A stretch of DNA of 64,000 nt from UBA1181 sp045600225 (GTDB lineage Bacteria; Bacteroidota; Bacteroidia; Bacteroidales; Paludibacteraceae). Made by a program: the position numbers and the translations under genes. Shown here piece after piece: positions 9,011 to 18,148 of this stretch. The stretch covers positions 31,608-95,607 of the forward strand of contig JAZRXL010000025.1 in NCBI GenBank assembly GCA_045600225.1, written 5' to 3'. The notes beneath the pieces were generated by a model that worked only from the letters and a program-made list of their open reading frames with translations, searched no databases and was not told where the DNA came from. Every line of letters starts with the position of its first letter. The stretch's first letter is position 1.

Positions 9011-9532
9011 ATGTTAAAAGACTTTTTCTTCTTCACAAAAGGTGAAAGAAGTGGTTTAATTGTCTTGTGTTGTTTGATTGGATTAATGTTTGCAGTAAAT
9101 TTCTGCCTACCCACACACTCAAGCGAAGAAAAAATGATGTTGCAACGAATGTATGCAGACACAGTGAAGAATGAATTTTTGGCTCGTTCAGACACCTCTC
9201 CTTTCCCTGAACCATCCAAGACTTTTTCGGTCGAAAAAAGAGAAATAAGCAAGATTTCTCCTTCTAATTCTGGGCGAAGTATGCAAGGAGACTCTGCATT
9301 AAAGCTTATTCGCAGATTTTCGTTCAATTACGATACCGTTAGGATAGAGTTGAATAGTGCGGATACTACTGAGTTAAAGAGACTTAGGGGAATAGGAAGT
9401 GTTTTGTCTTCTCGTATTGTTAAATATAGGGCTAGGTTAGGAGGATTTTCCTCTGTTGAGCAGTTGAAGGATGTTTACGGATTGTCGGAAGAGACCTACA
9501 ATTCTATTTTGCCACATGTTTGGGTGAAATAG
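9011..9532 (+). CDS. Membrane-anchored helix-hairpin-helix (ComEA-like) protein
   Basis: A 173-residue protein: a hydrophobic anchor near residues 14-33 (GLIVLCCLIGLMFAVNF), a polar linker, then a C-terminal domain (about residues 112-173) with helix-hairpin-helix motifs: IELNSADTTELKRLRGIGSV and YRARLGGFSSVEQLKDVYGL. This fold binds DNA without sequence specificity, as in ComEA, where it receives incoming DNA at the cell surface. The Bacteroidota version is common and its role is not proven. It is divergently oriented from yidC. Confidence 0.88.
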   Translation: MLKDFFFFTKGERSGLIVLCCLIGLMFAVNFCLPTHSSEEKMMLQRMYADTVKNEFLARSDTSPFPEPSKTFSVEKREISKISPSNSGRSMQGDSALKLIRRFSFNYDTVRIELNSADTTELKRLRGIGSVLSSRIVKYRARLGGFSSVEQLKDVYGLSEETYNSILPHVWVK

Positions 9533-9586
9533 TAATGAATATTGATGCTAACATTGTATTGGGGGGTGAGAATAAAGACATCTTTC

Positions 9587-9617
9587 TTTGTCTACTCAAA
9601 TCATTCGGTTAATTTTG
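9587..9617 (+). promoter_or_regulatory. Bacteroidota-type promoter for the MATE gene
   Basis: TTTG (9587-9590), 19-base spacer, TAATTTTG (9610-9617). Both elements and the spacing match the sigma-ABfr consensus (TTTG / TAnnTTTG). The start codon is 19 bases downstream. Confidence 0.7.
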
Positions 9618-9635
9618 CAATATAATATTTAACTT

Positions 9636-11021
9636 ATGGCAAGTTCAAAATCATCTCCTACCGTTTTAGGAACTGGTAACATTCGTAAATTGTTGCTAGA
9701 ATATTCAGGTCCGGCCATTGCGGCCATGATGGCTTCAGCATTGTACAACGTGATTGACCGTATTTTCATTGGTCAGGGAGTCTCTGCATTAGCAATATCT
9801 GGTCTTGCTATTACAATGCCAGTGATGAACTTATCAGCTGCGTTTGGTGCCATGATTGGTGCTGGTGGTGCTACTCTTACCTCCATAAAGATGGGGCAGC
9901 AAGATTATAAGAGTACTGAGAAGGTATTGGGTAATGTGGTGTTACTCAATGTGGTTTTGGGTGTCATTTTTATGGTGCTTGGACTAACTTTTATTGACCA
10001 GATTCTTTTCTTCTTTGGTGCCAGCAGTGAGACGATTCCTTATGCGAGGGATTTTATGCAGGTGATTCTGTTGGGTAACGTGATAACGCATCTCTATTTG
10101 GGTCTGAACAATGTGATGCGTGCCTCTGGAAATCCTCGCAAGGCAATGTATGTTACCATAATGACAGTGATTATAAATCTGACTCTGGCTCCATTGTTTA
10201 TATTTGTATTTCATTGGGGAATTAGGGGTGCTGCAACTGCAACTATCCTTGCTCAATTTGTGGCATTGATGGTGGTTGTATATCATTTCAGCGATCAAAA
10301 TTCGTTTCTTCATTTCGAAAGATCGATCTTCAAATTCGATAAGCGCATTATACAATCCATCCTTTCTATAGGAATGGCTCCGTTTATGTTAAATTCGTGT
10401 GCTTGTTTGGTTGTTATCATTATCAACAATGCATTGTACAAGCACGGAGGAGACTTGGCGATTGGGGCTTATGGTATTGTAAATAGCTTGTTGATGATCT
10501 TTGCGATGTTGGTGATGGGATTCAACCAAGGAATGCAACCTATTGCAGGTTACAATTTTGGTGCTCAACTTTATTCGAGAGTTCGACAGGTCTTGAAATT
10601 TACTATTATTTGTGCCACTTGCGTTACTACTTTTGCTTTTGTGGTTTCTGAAACCATCCCTTATTATATGGCAAGGCTGTTCACTTCGGATGAACAACTT
10701 ATCGAACTGACCATTATGGGTTTAAGAACCTGTTGTGTCGCATTCCCAGTGGTAGGTTTCCAAATGGTTGCATCTAACTTCTTCCAATCTATAGGAAAGG
10801 CTCCTATGGCTGTGCTCTTGTCATCTACAAGACAGCTGCTGATGTTGATCCCTCTTCTTTTGATATTGCCTAACTATTTCGGCACTCAAGGAGTTTTTGC
10901 AAGTATTCCTATTTCAGACCTTCTCTCCTCTATTTTAGCATTCATATTACTATGGCATGAAATGAAGAGGTTCTCGAAATTGAAGGATAAACCATTAGAA
11001 GAGATAAATAATAACCACTAA
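9636..11021 (+). CDS. MATE-family efflux transporter
   Basis: A 461-residue inner-membrane protein with about 12 hydrophobic helices in two similar halves. The first half opens with the family pattern around YSGPAIAAMMASALYNVIDRIFIGQG, seen here as YSGPAIAAMMASALYN and DRIFIGQG. The second half repeats it with the GFNQGMQPIAGYNFGAQ segment, typical of the MepA/NorM-like subgroup. These carriers expel cationic drugs or metabolites using a Na+ or H+ gradient; the substrate cannot be told from sequence. A good promoter lies directly upstream and the next gene starts 11 bases after the stop. Confidence 0.94.
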   Translation: MASSKSSPTVLGTGNIRKLLLEYSGPAIAAMMASALYNVIDRIFIGQGVSALAISGLAITMPVMNLSAAFGAMIGAGGATLTSIKMGQQDYKSTEKVLGNVVLLNVVLGVIFMVLGLTFIDQILFFFGASSETIPYARDFMQVILLGNVITHLYLGLNNVMRASGNPRKAMYVTIMTVIINLTLAPLFIFVFHWGIRGAATATILAQFVALMVVVYHFSDQNSFLHFERSIFKFDKRIIQSILSIGMAPFMLNSCACLVVIIINNALYKHGGDLAIGAYGIVNSLLMIFAMLVMGFNQGMQPIAGYNFGAQLYSRVRQVLKFTIICATCVTTFAFVVSETIPYYMARLFTSDEQLIELTIMGLRTCCVAFPVVGFQMVASNFFQSIGKAPMAVLLSSTRQLLMLIPLLLILPNYFGTQGVFASIPISDLLSSILAFILLWHEMKRFSKLKDKPLEEINNNH

Positions 11022-11032
11022 AACACAATGCT

Positions 11033-11665
11033 ATGGAGAACAAAGGAAATCTTATTATCAGTATAGGTCGCCAGTTTGGTGCTGGTGGTATGGCGGTAGG
11101 AAAGAGACTTGCCGACAGATTAGGTATTGGTTACTACGATAGGGAACTTGTTTTCGAGGCTGCCAAGGATTTTGGATTTGCCCCTGAATTCTTTGAGAAA
11201 GCGGATGAGAAGTCTTCCGCCTATTCCGGTAATGTGCTTCAGTGGGTTGGTAGTTTGGTGACTGGTGGCTTTCAGTCTAAAAACTTTTTGTCGCAGGATG
11301 CTCTTTTCGAGATGCAATCGAGTGCAATACGTAGATTAGCAGAGGAGAAGTCTTGTGTGATAGTGGGCAGATGTTCGGATTATGTGTTGAGAGACAATCC
11401 AAATTGCGTGAGTGTCTTTCTTCACTCCACAGATGATGATAGGTCAGAACGAATAGCACAAAGGAATGGAATGACCAAGGAAGAGGCTTTGGAGAGAATG
11501 AAAGTAGAGGATAAGAGAAGAGCTTCTTACTATAACTTCTATTCTGATAAGACTTGGGGTATGTCATCCACTTATACGCTCTCAATCAATGTCTCCACAT
11601 TGGGTGTGGATGGTACGGTGGATTTTATTATTCACTATTTGAAGGAGTCAGGCTTTTTAAAATAA
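11033..11665 (+). CDS. Cytidylate kinase-like P-loop protein
   Basis: A 210-residue cytosolic protein of the cytidylate-kinase-like family. The N-terminus holds a modified P-loop (ISIGRQFGAGGMAVGKRLAD), followed by LGIGYYDRELVFEAA, both characteristic. CVIVGRCSDYVLRDNP marks the central strand-loop and KVEDKRRASYYNFYSDK the lid region with its two arginines. Family members are distinct from true Cmk and their nucleotide substrate is generally unproven. It is co-oriented with and 11 bases from the MATE gene, so the two probably share a promoter. It converges on the glycosyltransferase operon, only 12 bases away. Confidence 0.88.
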   Translation: MENKGNLIISIGRQFGAGGMAVGKRLADRLGIGYYDRELVFEAAKDFGFAPEFFEKADEKSSAYSGNVLQWVGSLVTGGFQSKNFLSQDALFEMQSSAIRRLAEEKSCVIVGRCSDYVLRDNPNCVSVFLHSTDDDRSERIAQRNGMTKEEALERMKVEDKRRASYYNFYSDKTWGMSSTYTLSINVSTLGVDGTVDFIIHYLKESGFLK

Positions 11666-11677
11666 CACCTTCCCTTG

Positions 11678-12679
11678 TCATTCAAGATACCCCTCGTAGG
11701 TTTCTTTTATCTTTTCATCTATGGAAGGTGTTGTGTATCTTTCCACAATGTTCTTCTGTTGGCTTAGAAGAGCTGATAACTGCTCTTCGTGGTTGAGCAG
11801 TTCTACGATACCATCCTTGATTGTTTCATCTTGATACACTCCTGTATTGTATAATACGCTCTCTTGTCCACCGCAAGGTAAGTAGATGGCTGGTGTTCCG
11901 TTAATTACACTTTCGCAAGCGGGTAGGCCAAACCCTTCGTGTTTGGATAGTGAAATATATAACCAACATTTTTGAAATGTTTCGGTTAGCTGATCGTCAC
12001 TCAAAGATTTCATCCAGTGAATCTCTATGTTTGATTGCTGGTTTAATGTTTCCGCCTTCTTGGTAAACTCTTTTAGATAGTGGGTATTCTCTTTTCCCTT
12101 ACCAACAATGTAGATGTGTAGTTTCTTTCCCAATTCCATTGCTGTTTCTTCCATGATATTCAGCATCTTAAGGCAGTTTTTGTTTTGTACAATTCTTCCT
12201 ACATAGAGAATGGATGGTTCCTCTGTCTTTGTGGTCGATATCTCTTTCTTAACGACTATGTTAGGACATACCTTGACCTCTTTGATCCCCAATTCGTACA
12301 GTTTTGTAGCATTGTATTCGCTTACGGATACCCATTGTGCACGAGAAAATCTTAATCTTCTAATTTGCAACCTTCCTATGACACTAAGCAGGCCTACATG
12401 GGGTTCTGTAGTCCAGAAGTGTTTTGCTGGTGTAATATTATGATAGATAAACAACACATTTTTCAACGAGAAACGGAACAATAACCTAGTATTGAAATGT
12501 CCGTAGGGCCACAAGATAAGGTAGTCCGGATGATTGATGTATTCGCTTAGTTCATTACTATTGATGTAACGAACAGATACATTGAAAATGGATTCAATTC
12601 TTTCTACTAATAGTTTTGTTTGTAGGTATATTGAATTAAACTGATTGGATGAATCCACATATACACAAATTGTTTTCAT
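11678..12679 (-). CDS. Glycosyltransferase, GT-B fold (family 4-like)
   Basis: A 333-residue cytosolic glycosyltransferase. The C-terminal half has the GT-B donor-binding features: ILYVGRIVQNKNCLKML, then ISLSKHEGFGLPACES with the Glu-x7-Glu type signature, then GTPAIYLPCGGQESV. The sugar donor and acceptor are not predictable. It is the last gene of a four-gene leftward glycosyltransferase cluster (gap to the next gene 5 bases), which probably decorates a lipooligosaccharide or capsule. Confidence 0.9.
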   Translation of the reverse strand: MKTICVYVDSSNQFNSIYLQTKLLVERIESIFNVSVRYINSNELSEYINHPDYLILWPYGHFNTRLLFRFSLKNVLFIYHNITPAKHFWTTEPHVGLLSVIGRLQIRRLRFSRAQWVSVSEYNATKLYELGIKEVKVCPNIVVKKEISTTKTEEPSILYVGRIVQNKNCLKMLNIMEETAMELGKKLHIYIVGKGKENTHYLKEFTKKAETLNQQSNIEIHWMKSLSDDQLTETFQKCWLYISLSKHEGFGLPACESVINGTPAIYLPCGGQESVLYNTGVYQDETIKDGIVELLNHEEQLSALLSQQKNIVERYTTPSIDEKIKETYEGYLE

Positions 12680-12684
12680 CTTCG

Positions 12685-13524
12685 TTATTTATCTATTGGG
12701 TACGACAAATATCCTTTTACTCTGCTACGGAATGAGATCCAATACAACTTTCTTTTCTTCACTGGGATAATGCCTGCGATGAATCGTTTGATTAGATCAA
12801 AAGAGAATGAGTGGAGGAAAGAGTATTTCCTTCTTGCTACAATCTCTTTCTTCATCAATGCACCGTATCCCATGTTGTATCTTTCATATCTCACTTCCAA
12901 ATTGTTTGTAGGGGCTTCTACTGGGTGAAGTACGAAAGTAGAACCTTGGTAGTAGGCTCTGTAACCCTTCTCTAAAAGGTTGGAAACCATATCACTCTCT
13001 TCTCCTGATCCAAATTTTTGTCCTGCTCCCATTAGTTCATCGAAATGAACATCTTCTTTTTGCCTTGTTTTGACAAATATACCGATGCTTATGGCATATT
13101 TATAGTATGAGTAGCGGTCGAGTGGGAAAGAATCTTTTTCATCAATGAAATATTCTTCTTTCTGAAGGTCTTTTATATTAATGGTTAAAAGGTCCTTTTC
13201 TGGGTGCGTGGTGAAAAAGTTATGCACATCCTCAAGTGTGGATGGAAGGTATTCGCAATCGTCATCTGGGAATGCAATGATATCACCTGATGAGTGTTCT
13301 ACTCCAATGTTTCGATTGAGGCTTAATCCTTTTTTTGTAGATCTTATGTGTTGAAGAGGCAATACGCCTTTATAGGTTTGTATACATTCTTCCAGCCTGT
13401 CATCGTCGTTTTGGTCAAGGACGATGCATTCAAAGTCCTTGTATGTCTGACGGGTTAGAGATTCTAAGAAAGAGACCACCACATCAGTTCGGCCGACTGT
13501 ACATAATATTAATGAAAACTTCAT
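12685..13524 (-). CDS. Glycosyltransferase family 2
   Basis: A 279-residue GT-A fold enzyme. The N-terminus (FSLILCTVGRTDVVVSFLES) and the segment ending CIVLDQNDDD form the nucleotide-binding part. FPDDDCEYLP is the metal-binding DxD-like motif near residue 95, and GSGEESDMVSNLLEKGY matches the later acidic motif. It lies between two other glycosyltransferase genes with gaps of 5 and 32 bases. The sugar transferred cannot be inferred. Confidence 0.92.
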   Translation of the reverse strand: MKFSLILCTVGRTDVVVSFLESLTRQTYKDFECIVLDQNDDDRLEECIQTYKGVLPLQHIRSTKKGLSLNRNIGVEHSSGDIIAFPDDDCEYLPSTLEDVHNFFTTHPEKDLLTINIKDLQKEEYFIDEKDSFPLDRYSYYKYAISIGIFVKTRQKEDVHFDELMGAGQKFGSGEESDMVSNLLEKGYRAYYQGSTFVLHPVEAPTNNLEVRYERYNMGYGALMKKEIVARRKYSFLHSFSFDLIKRFIAGIIPVKKRKLYWISFRSRVKGYLSYPIDK

Positions 13525-13556
13525 CTTGCTTATTTTTGCTGGGAATTTAACGCTGT

Positions 13557-14315
13557 TTACTTTATTAATCCAACCTTTCTCAGTTGTGATTTAAACCATA
13601 CGATTGCGTTCGTTGCCTTAGGTCCGACTATTCGTTGCACAGTGTGCTTAAAACGCTCGCTTGCTGGTAACCAACTTGCCATATAGTGGTGGATGGAAAG
13701 AGTATTCTCTGTTATCTCTATCTTTTGGGAGATATGGTCCATCGGACAGAAAAACTCCCTTGGATAGATCCAGATACCCTCTATGCATTGTATTCCATCT
13801 TTCTTTTCTAGTCCCTTCTTCTCAAGGTATTGAGTGGTATGAAAAACCACATTGTCTAAGTTCTGAGAACCATCTTCCTTAATGAAATGGATTCTTCCGT
13901 ATAGATCTAATATGTCTCTGTATAGCGGTAGTCCCTGTTCTGCAGCCAGACCTAACCCTGGAGCGACAAGAGGTCCCATTTGTGTAATGGGATCATAATC
14001 TTTCTCGCAACCCATGAATGGTCCTTTGGCAATTACCTCATCCAGTGGTTTAATTACCTCCACGTCAGTATCGAAATACAAACCTCCTTGGTTGTGAAGA
14101 ATCCAAAATCTTGCATAGTCACTTACGAATGCATATTTTTTTGCTTCATAAGCCTCCTTTGTGTAGGGTACTATGTTGATATCGAAATTCTCTTCGTTCC
14201 ACTCCTTGATTTCGTAATCCGGAAGATATTTCTTCCAAGACTCGATGCATTTAAGAGCCATCTCTGGAAGAGGATTTTTCCCAAACCAACAATAATGGAT
14301 GATCTTTGGTATCAT
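13557..14315 (-). CDS. DxD-type sugar transferase (GT32, capsular polysaccharide synthesis-like)
   Basis: A 252-residue enzyme recognised from MIPKIIHYCWFGKNPLP at the N-terminus, the KKYAFVSDYARFWILHNQGG segment (about residues 80-100) and the metal-binding motif FDTDVEVI right after it. This is the pattern of the Gly_transf_sug (OCH1/TcdA-like) family, which in bacteria adds hexoses during O-antigen or capsule assembly. The conserved SIHHYMASW near residue 210 is also typical. It is the second gene of the operon; the previous gene ends 4 bases before its start. Confidence 0.92.
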   Translation of the reverse strand: MIPKIIHYCWFGKNPLPEMALKCIESWKKYLPDYEIKEWNEENFDINIVPYTKEAYEAKKYAFVSDYARFWILHNQGGLYFDTDVEVIKPLDEVIAKGPFMGCEKDYDPITQMGPLVAPGLGLAAEQGLPLYRDILDLYGRIHFIKEDGSQNLDNVVFHTTQYLEKKGLEKKDGIQCIEGIWIYPREFFCPMDHISQKIEITENTLSIHHYMASWLPASERFKHTVQRIVGPKATNAIVWFKSQLRKVGLIK

Positions 14316-14319
14316 ATAA

Positions 14320-15276
14320 TTATTTAAATAATCTTTTAAATTGGACCAGACGGTTTTCTGTTTGGAATGACATTCTGTAAAACCCTATGCACGATAGATA
14401 CCACAGAATTCGTATGTGAAGAGGCTCTGTTTTCATTTGAAAAATTGAACCGCGATAATCATGAAACTTCTCCTTGAATGTCTTTGACGAGAACCGAGAA
14501 TATTTAAAAGCTCCTTCTATCATGAGTTTGGCTAAGGATGTCTCCATTGTCTTAGATTCCTCTTCATTATCCCAATGGATACGCTCTTTGAAGAGATTGC
14601 AGATGTGTAGGCGCTGTTGATAATGCTCTTCTGTATATTGACCTTTCGATAGGGAAGAGGCGTCATCATTCTGCTCGTAATGGTAAAAAGCCTTGTTTAG
14701 ATATGCAACTTTCGTTACATTCTTTAATGTTTCGCAGATGAACAGCTTGTCTTCACAAAGGCTGATACTCTCTTCGAATCTCACTTTCCCCTGGAAGCAC
14801 TCTTTTTTTATAAGTTTATTCCAACAACCTCCATGAAGATGTTGAAAAAGTTCTTTCCTGACTGTTTTAGGTTCTAACAGAGAAGGTTTCTGCTGGTGGT
14901 ATACTTGATTTTCTCCTAAACCGATGAAGAAGTCACAGATCACCATATCTGCATTCTGCTTGATTGCTTCTGCATATAGTTCCTCCAGCATTGTTGGTTC
15001 TACCCAATCGTCCGAGTCTATTTGAATAACATATTCACCTTGAGCCTTCTCTATTCCCATGTTTCGGGCAGAACTAACACCTTCGTTTTGTTTGTGATAG
15101 GTGTGGATACGGCTATCCTTCTGTTGGTATTCATCACAGATTATGCCACTCTGATCTCTGCTTCCGTCGTCTATTAGCAGAAGTTCGAAATCGGAGTAGG
15201 TTTGTGCCAAGATGGAATCCAGACATCTTCGAAGATCTCTCTCTGCTTGGTATATAGGAACGATTACAGAAATCAT
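14320..15276 (-). CDS. Glycosyltransferase family 2, first gene of the cluster
   Basis: A 318-residue GT-A enzyme. The start at 15276 (MISVIVPIYQAERD) is preferred over a longer frame beginning 21 bases upstream because the family's first strand begins right there. The motifs LLLIDDGSRDQSG, ARNMGIEKAQGEYVIQIDSD and DDWVEPTMLEELY are typical of GT2. The C-terminal third is helical and ends with an aromatic segment. Being first in the leftward operon it should carry the promoter upstream, but no clear TAnnTTTG box was found in 15280-15420. Confidence 0.92.
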   Translation of the reverse strand: MISVIVPIYQAERDLRRCLDSILAQTYSDFELLLIDDGSRDQSGIICDEYQQKDSRIHTYHKQNEGVSSARNMGIEKAQGEYVIQIDSDDWVEPTMLEELYAEAIKQNADMVICDFFIGLGENQVYHQQKPSLLEPKTVRKELFQHLHGGCWNKLIKKECFQGKVRFEESISLCEDKLFICETLKNVTKVAYLNKAFYHYEQNDDASSLSKGQYTEEHYQQRLHICNLFKERIHWDNEEESKTMETSLAKLMIEGAFKYSRFSSKTFKEKFHDYRGSIFQMKTEPLHIRILWYLSCIGFYRMSFQTENRLVQFKRLFK

Positions 15277-15447
15277 AAATAGAATACTCTCATTCAAAGT
15301 TTGTATTACTCAAAACTTCCATCTCTTAGTATGCCTTTTTGCATGGGAGAGGATGAACATGTCATAATGAAGGAAATCGATTACAAAAGTATAAATTCTT
15401 TTTGGTATGTTAAAAACATTAGTGCAGTATTGTCCTACTTAAAACAA

Positions 15448-15476
15448 AAATGGGCCAGCAAAATGCCGACCCATTT
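15448..15476 (-). terminator. Terminator of the pdxS-pdxT operon
   Basis: Inverted repeat AAATGGG (15448-15454) / CCCATTT (15470-15476) with an inner GC/GC pair. On the minus strand it is followed by TTGTTTT. It lies 18 bases beyond the pdxT stop. Confidence 0.65.
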
Positions 15477-15493
15477 ATCTATGGTAAATAATG

Positions 15494-16069
15494 TTATTTA
15501 CGATTGGCTGCAATTCTCTTTACGAAATATTCGTGTACGCGGATATCGTCGTTAAGTTCCGGATGGAAAGAGCAGACAAGTTGGTTCCCTTGTTGGGCAG
15601 CGATGATATGTCCATCAAGGGTAGAGAGAACATCAACCCCTTCCTGAACCTTGCAAATGTATGGAGCTCTGATGAAAGTCATCGGAATGGTTCCAATGCC
15701 TTTGAAATCACTTTCCACATAGAAACTACCTAACTGGCGTCCGTATGCATTGCGATGAACTGTTATATCCATTGTGGCAAGACGGCTTCTATCGTCATTA
15801 TCCACCTCCTTTGCCAATAGAATCATACCCGCACAAGTTCCGAAAACAGGTAGTCCTTTTTCGATTTCTTCGCGAATAGGCTCTAATAGATTTTCATCCT
15901 TGGCAATTCGTAGCATTGCAGTGCTTTCTCCTCCAGGAATGATCAATCCATCCTTGGGTTGATTCCAGTCGGAAAGGTTTCTTACCAAAAAGGAATCTAC
16001 TCCTAGCTTTTGAAGCATTTTTTGATGCTCCTCAAATGCTCCTTGTAATGCTAAAATAGCGATTATCAT
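15494..16069 (-). CDS. pdxT: Pyridoxal 5'-phosphate synthase glutaminase subunit
   Basis: A 191-residue class I glutaminase that frees ammonia from glutamine and feeds it to PdxS for direct synthesis of PLP. Visible motifs are the oxyanion-hole strand GGESTAMLR, the nucleophile elbow VFGTCAGMILLA with the catalytic Cys, and the C-terminal SFHPEL His-x-Glu pair. Length is normal. It overlaps the pdxS stop by 4 bases (ATGA), so expression is coupled. A stem-loop follows the stop. Confidence 0.97.
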   Translation of the reverse strand: MIIAILALQGAFEEHQKMLQKLGVDSFLVRNLSDWNQPKDGLIIPGGESTAMLRIAKDENLLEPIREEIEKGLPVFGTCAGMILLAKEVDNDDRSRLATMDITVHRNAYGRQLGSFYVESDFKGIGTIPMTFIRAPYICKVQEGVDVLSTLDGHIIAAQQGNQLVCSFHPELNDDIRVHEYFVKRIAANRK

Positions 16070-16938
16070 TTCCCTCTCTCAGCCATTAGAAGTTGAATTT
16101 CACTTTCGTTGATACCAACCATAGCCTCTCCTAGGTCTTCTGACAATTCAGCCAAAACAGCTGGGTTGTTATAGTTAGTAACAGCCTTAACGATCGCTTG
16201 TGCACGCTTAACAGGATCACCACTCTTGAAGATACCACTACCTACGAATACACCCTCTGCTCCTAGTTGCATCATCAATGCAGCATCAGCTGGAGTTGCG
16301 ACACCACCTGCTGCGAAGTTAACAACTGGCAACTTACCATTATCGTGTACATATTGAACCAATTCGAAAGGAACACGAAGTTGTTTTGCTGCTTCATACA
16401 TCTCGTCAGATGTTAATGAAACGATGCGACGAATTTCGCTTTGCATCATACGCATGTGACGAACAGCTTGGATAACATCACCCGTGCCTGGTTCTCCTTT
16501 AGTACGGATCATTGTTGCTCCCTCGCTAATTCTACGAAGAGCCTCTCCTAAATCCTTTGCACCACATACAAAAGGAACCTTAAAGTCTCGCTTATTGATA
16601 TGGTATACATCGTCTGCAGGTGAAAGCACTTCACTCTCGTCGATGTAATCGATCTCGATTGCTTCCAATATTTGAGCCTCTGCAAAATGTCCAATTCTAC
16701 ATTTTGCCATAACAGGAATACTAACTGCTGCTTGAATACCCTTGATCATCTTTGGATCACTCATACGGCTAACTCCACCTGCAGCACGGATGTCTGCTGG
16801 AATTCTTTCCAATGCCATTACTGCGCAAGCACCTGCTGCTTCTGCAATTTTTGCTTGTTCTGGAGTTGTTACGTCCATAATAACACCGCCCTTAAGCATT
16901 TGTGCTAGGTTGCGGTTGAGTTGTGCTCTATCTTCCAT
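16066..16938 (-). CDS. pdxS: Pyridoxal 5'-phosphate synthase lyase subunit
   Basis: A 290-residue TIM-barrel enzyme that builds PLP from ribose 5-phosphate, glyceraldehyde 3-phosphate and ammonia in a 12-mer/12-mer complex with PdxT. It has the near-invariant family sequence: GGVIMDVTTPEQAKIAEAAG, RIPADIRAAGGVSRMSDP, IDYIDESEVLSPAD with the Lys of HINKRDFKVPFVCGAKD, and NFAAGGVATPADAALMMQLG. The pair pdxS-pdxT is the deoxyxylulose-independent B6 route. A ThiD-like/AraC fusion lies just downstream of the promoter region on the same strand, which suggests pathway-linked control. Confidence 0.98.
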   Translation of the reverse strand: MEDRAQLNRNLAQMLKGGVIMDVTTPEQAKIAEAAGACAVMALERIPADIRAAGGVSRMSDPKMIKGIQAAVSIPVMAKCRIGHFAEAQILEAIEIDYIDESEVLSPADDVYHINKRDFKVPFVCGAKDLGEALRRISEGATMIRTKGEPGTGDVIQAVRHMRMMQSEIRRIVSLTSDEMYEAAKQLRVPFELVQYVHDNGKLPVVNFAAGGVATPADAALMMQLGAEGVFVGSGIFKSGDPVKRAQAIVKAVTNYNNPAVLAELSEDLGEAMVGINESEIQLLMAERGK

Positions 16939-17044
16939 TCTATTATTTATTTGTTTTTAATTTTTATGCAAAAGAACAAACAAATAAATGAATTGAAAAA
17001 ATTAAGTTCCGATTTGGTAAAATTTTGCAAACAAAAAGGCTAAA

Positions 17045-18121
17045 CTATCTATTCCTATATGCGGATGGAGAGCAACCTTTTCTTTTATGGAAGAACCTGC
17101 AGAGTATCACTTGCGAAGAGAACCCTAACTTGCTGGATATCTCTTGAATAGATAGGGAAGTGGTCTTTAATAGGACTTCTATCTCTTGTTGCAGGTACTC
17201 ATCTATAATCTCTTTTGGGGATTTGTTTACCTCTGCTTTTGTGATCTGGGATAGGTATCGAGTGGTTATGGATAACTTCTCTGCATAATATGCAACATCA
17301 TGTGCCTCTTGGTAGTGATCGGCAATCAGTGATAAAAGTTGGTTATAGATGCTGGCTCCGCGTATTCCTTGATTTTTGTCGGCTATTGAATAGACAACCT
17401 GACTATGTATGTATTCGTGTGCGGTCTTGATGGCGGTTGGGATATCGTCTCCCCAGGCTAATCGGGTAGTAATGGCAGATGATAGGGCACCACCGATACC
17501 ATGCTTTTGCCATCCTTCCAAATTGTATGATGTCAAAAATGTTTTAGTCTCATCTCCATATAGTAGGGCAGTTAGTCTCCCCTTATTTTGGTGTCCTCCG
17601 CGAAGTATAACCCATTGAGCTCCCATTTCATGAAGTGACTCTGCTGCCATAAGCATGTCATCATCGTTTTGAATCTTCTTGTTGAGTAGTAGTTCTGCTT
17701 CATTGCATCGAAGCATGAGCAGTGATGTCTCAGGTATCAAATAACGGCAAAATGCTTTAATGGCTTGTTCATCCATAAGTTTGTGTCCATGAGACGATAA
17801 TATTCCTGGGTCGCATAGTATTTTGGAACAACCAATGATTTCATCACGCACTTGTTTAATGGTTTCCGCATCGGTAATCAGTCCAATTTTAATGGCTTTA
17901 GGACGTACCTCTTCTATGATTGATTTCACCTGTTGTACTACTACTTCGGAAGGAAGTTTGTGTACGGATTGTATGCCAGTGTGATTTTGTATGGTGATAG
18001 ATGTAATGGCAGTCACTGCATAGCCCCCCATGGCAGAGATGGTTTTGATGTCGGCTTGTACACCTACGCCACCAAGTCCATCAGAACCTGTTATGCTCAA
18101 AATGGGGATTAGTTGTTTCAT
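17045..18121 (-). CDS. ThiD/PdxK-like kinase domain fused to an AraC-type HTH domain
   Basis: A 358-residue two-domain protein. Residues 1-255 follow hydroxymethylpyrimidine(-phosphate) kinase closely: ILSITGSDGLGGVGVQADIK, the substrate-side Gln-Asn in ITIQNHTGIQSV, CNEAELLL, and ILRGGHQNKG. The segment that carries GTGC in ThiD (the anion hole and catalytic residue) reads KHGIGGALSSAI, so the catalytic Cys/Asp position is Gly. Residues about 262-358 are an AraC-type double helix-turn-helix (YYAEKLSITTRYLSQITK, then SIQEISSKLGFSSQVILCRFFHKRKG). The best reading is a transcription factor whose kinase-like domain senses a B6 or B1 compound. Next to pdxST, B6 control is likely but inferred. Confidence 0.88.
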   Translation of the reverse strand: MKQLIPILSITGSDGLGGVGVQADIKTISAMGGYAVTAITSITIQNHTGIQSVHKLPSEVVVQQVKSIIEEVRPKAIKIGLITDAETIKQVRDEIIGCSKILCDPGILSSHGHKLMDEQAIKAFCRYLIPETSLLMLRCNEAELLLNKKIQNDDDMLMAAESLHEMGAQWVILRGGHQNKGRLTALLYGDETKTFLTSYNLEGWQKHGIGGALSSAITTRLAWGDDIPTAIKTAHEYIHSQVVYSIADKNQGIRGASIYNQLLSLIADHYQEAHDVAYYAEKLSITTRYLSQITKAEVNKSPKEIIDEYLQQEIEVLLKTTSLSIQEISSKLGFSSQVILCRFFHKRKGCSPSAYRNR

Positions 18122-18148
18122 AGGTAGATTTTAAGGATTGCAGTTGGA

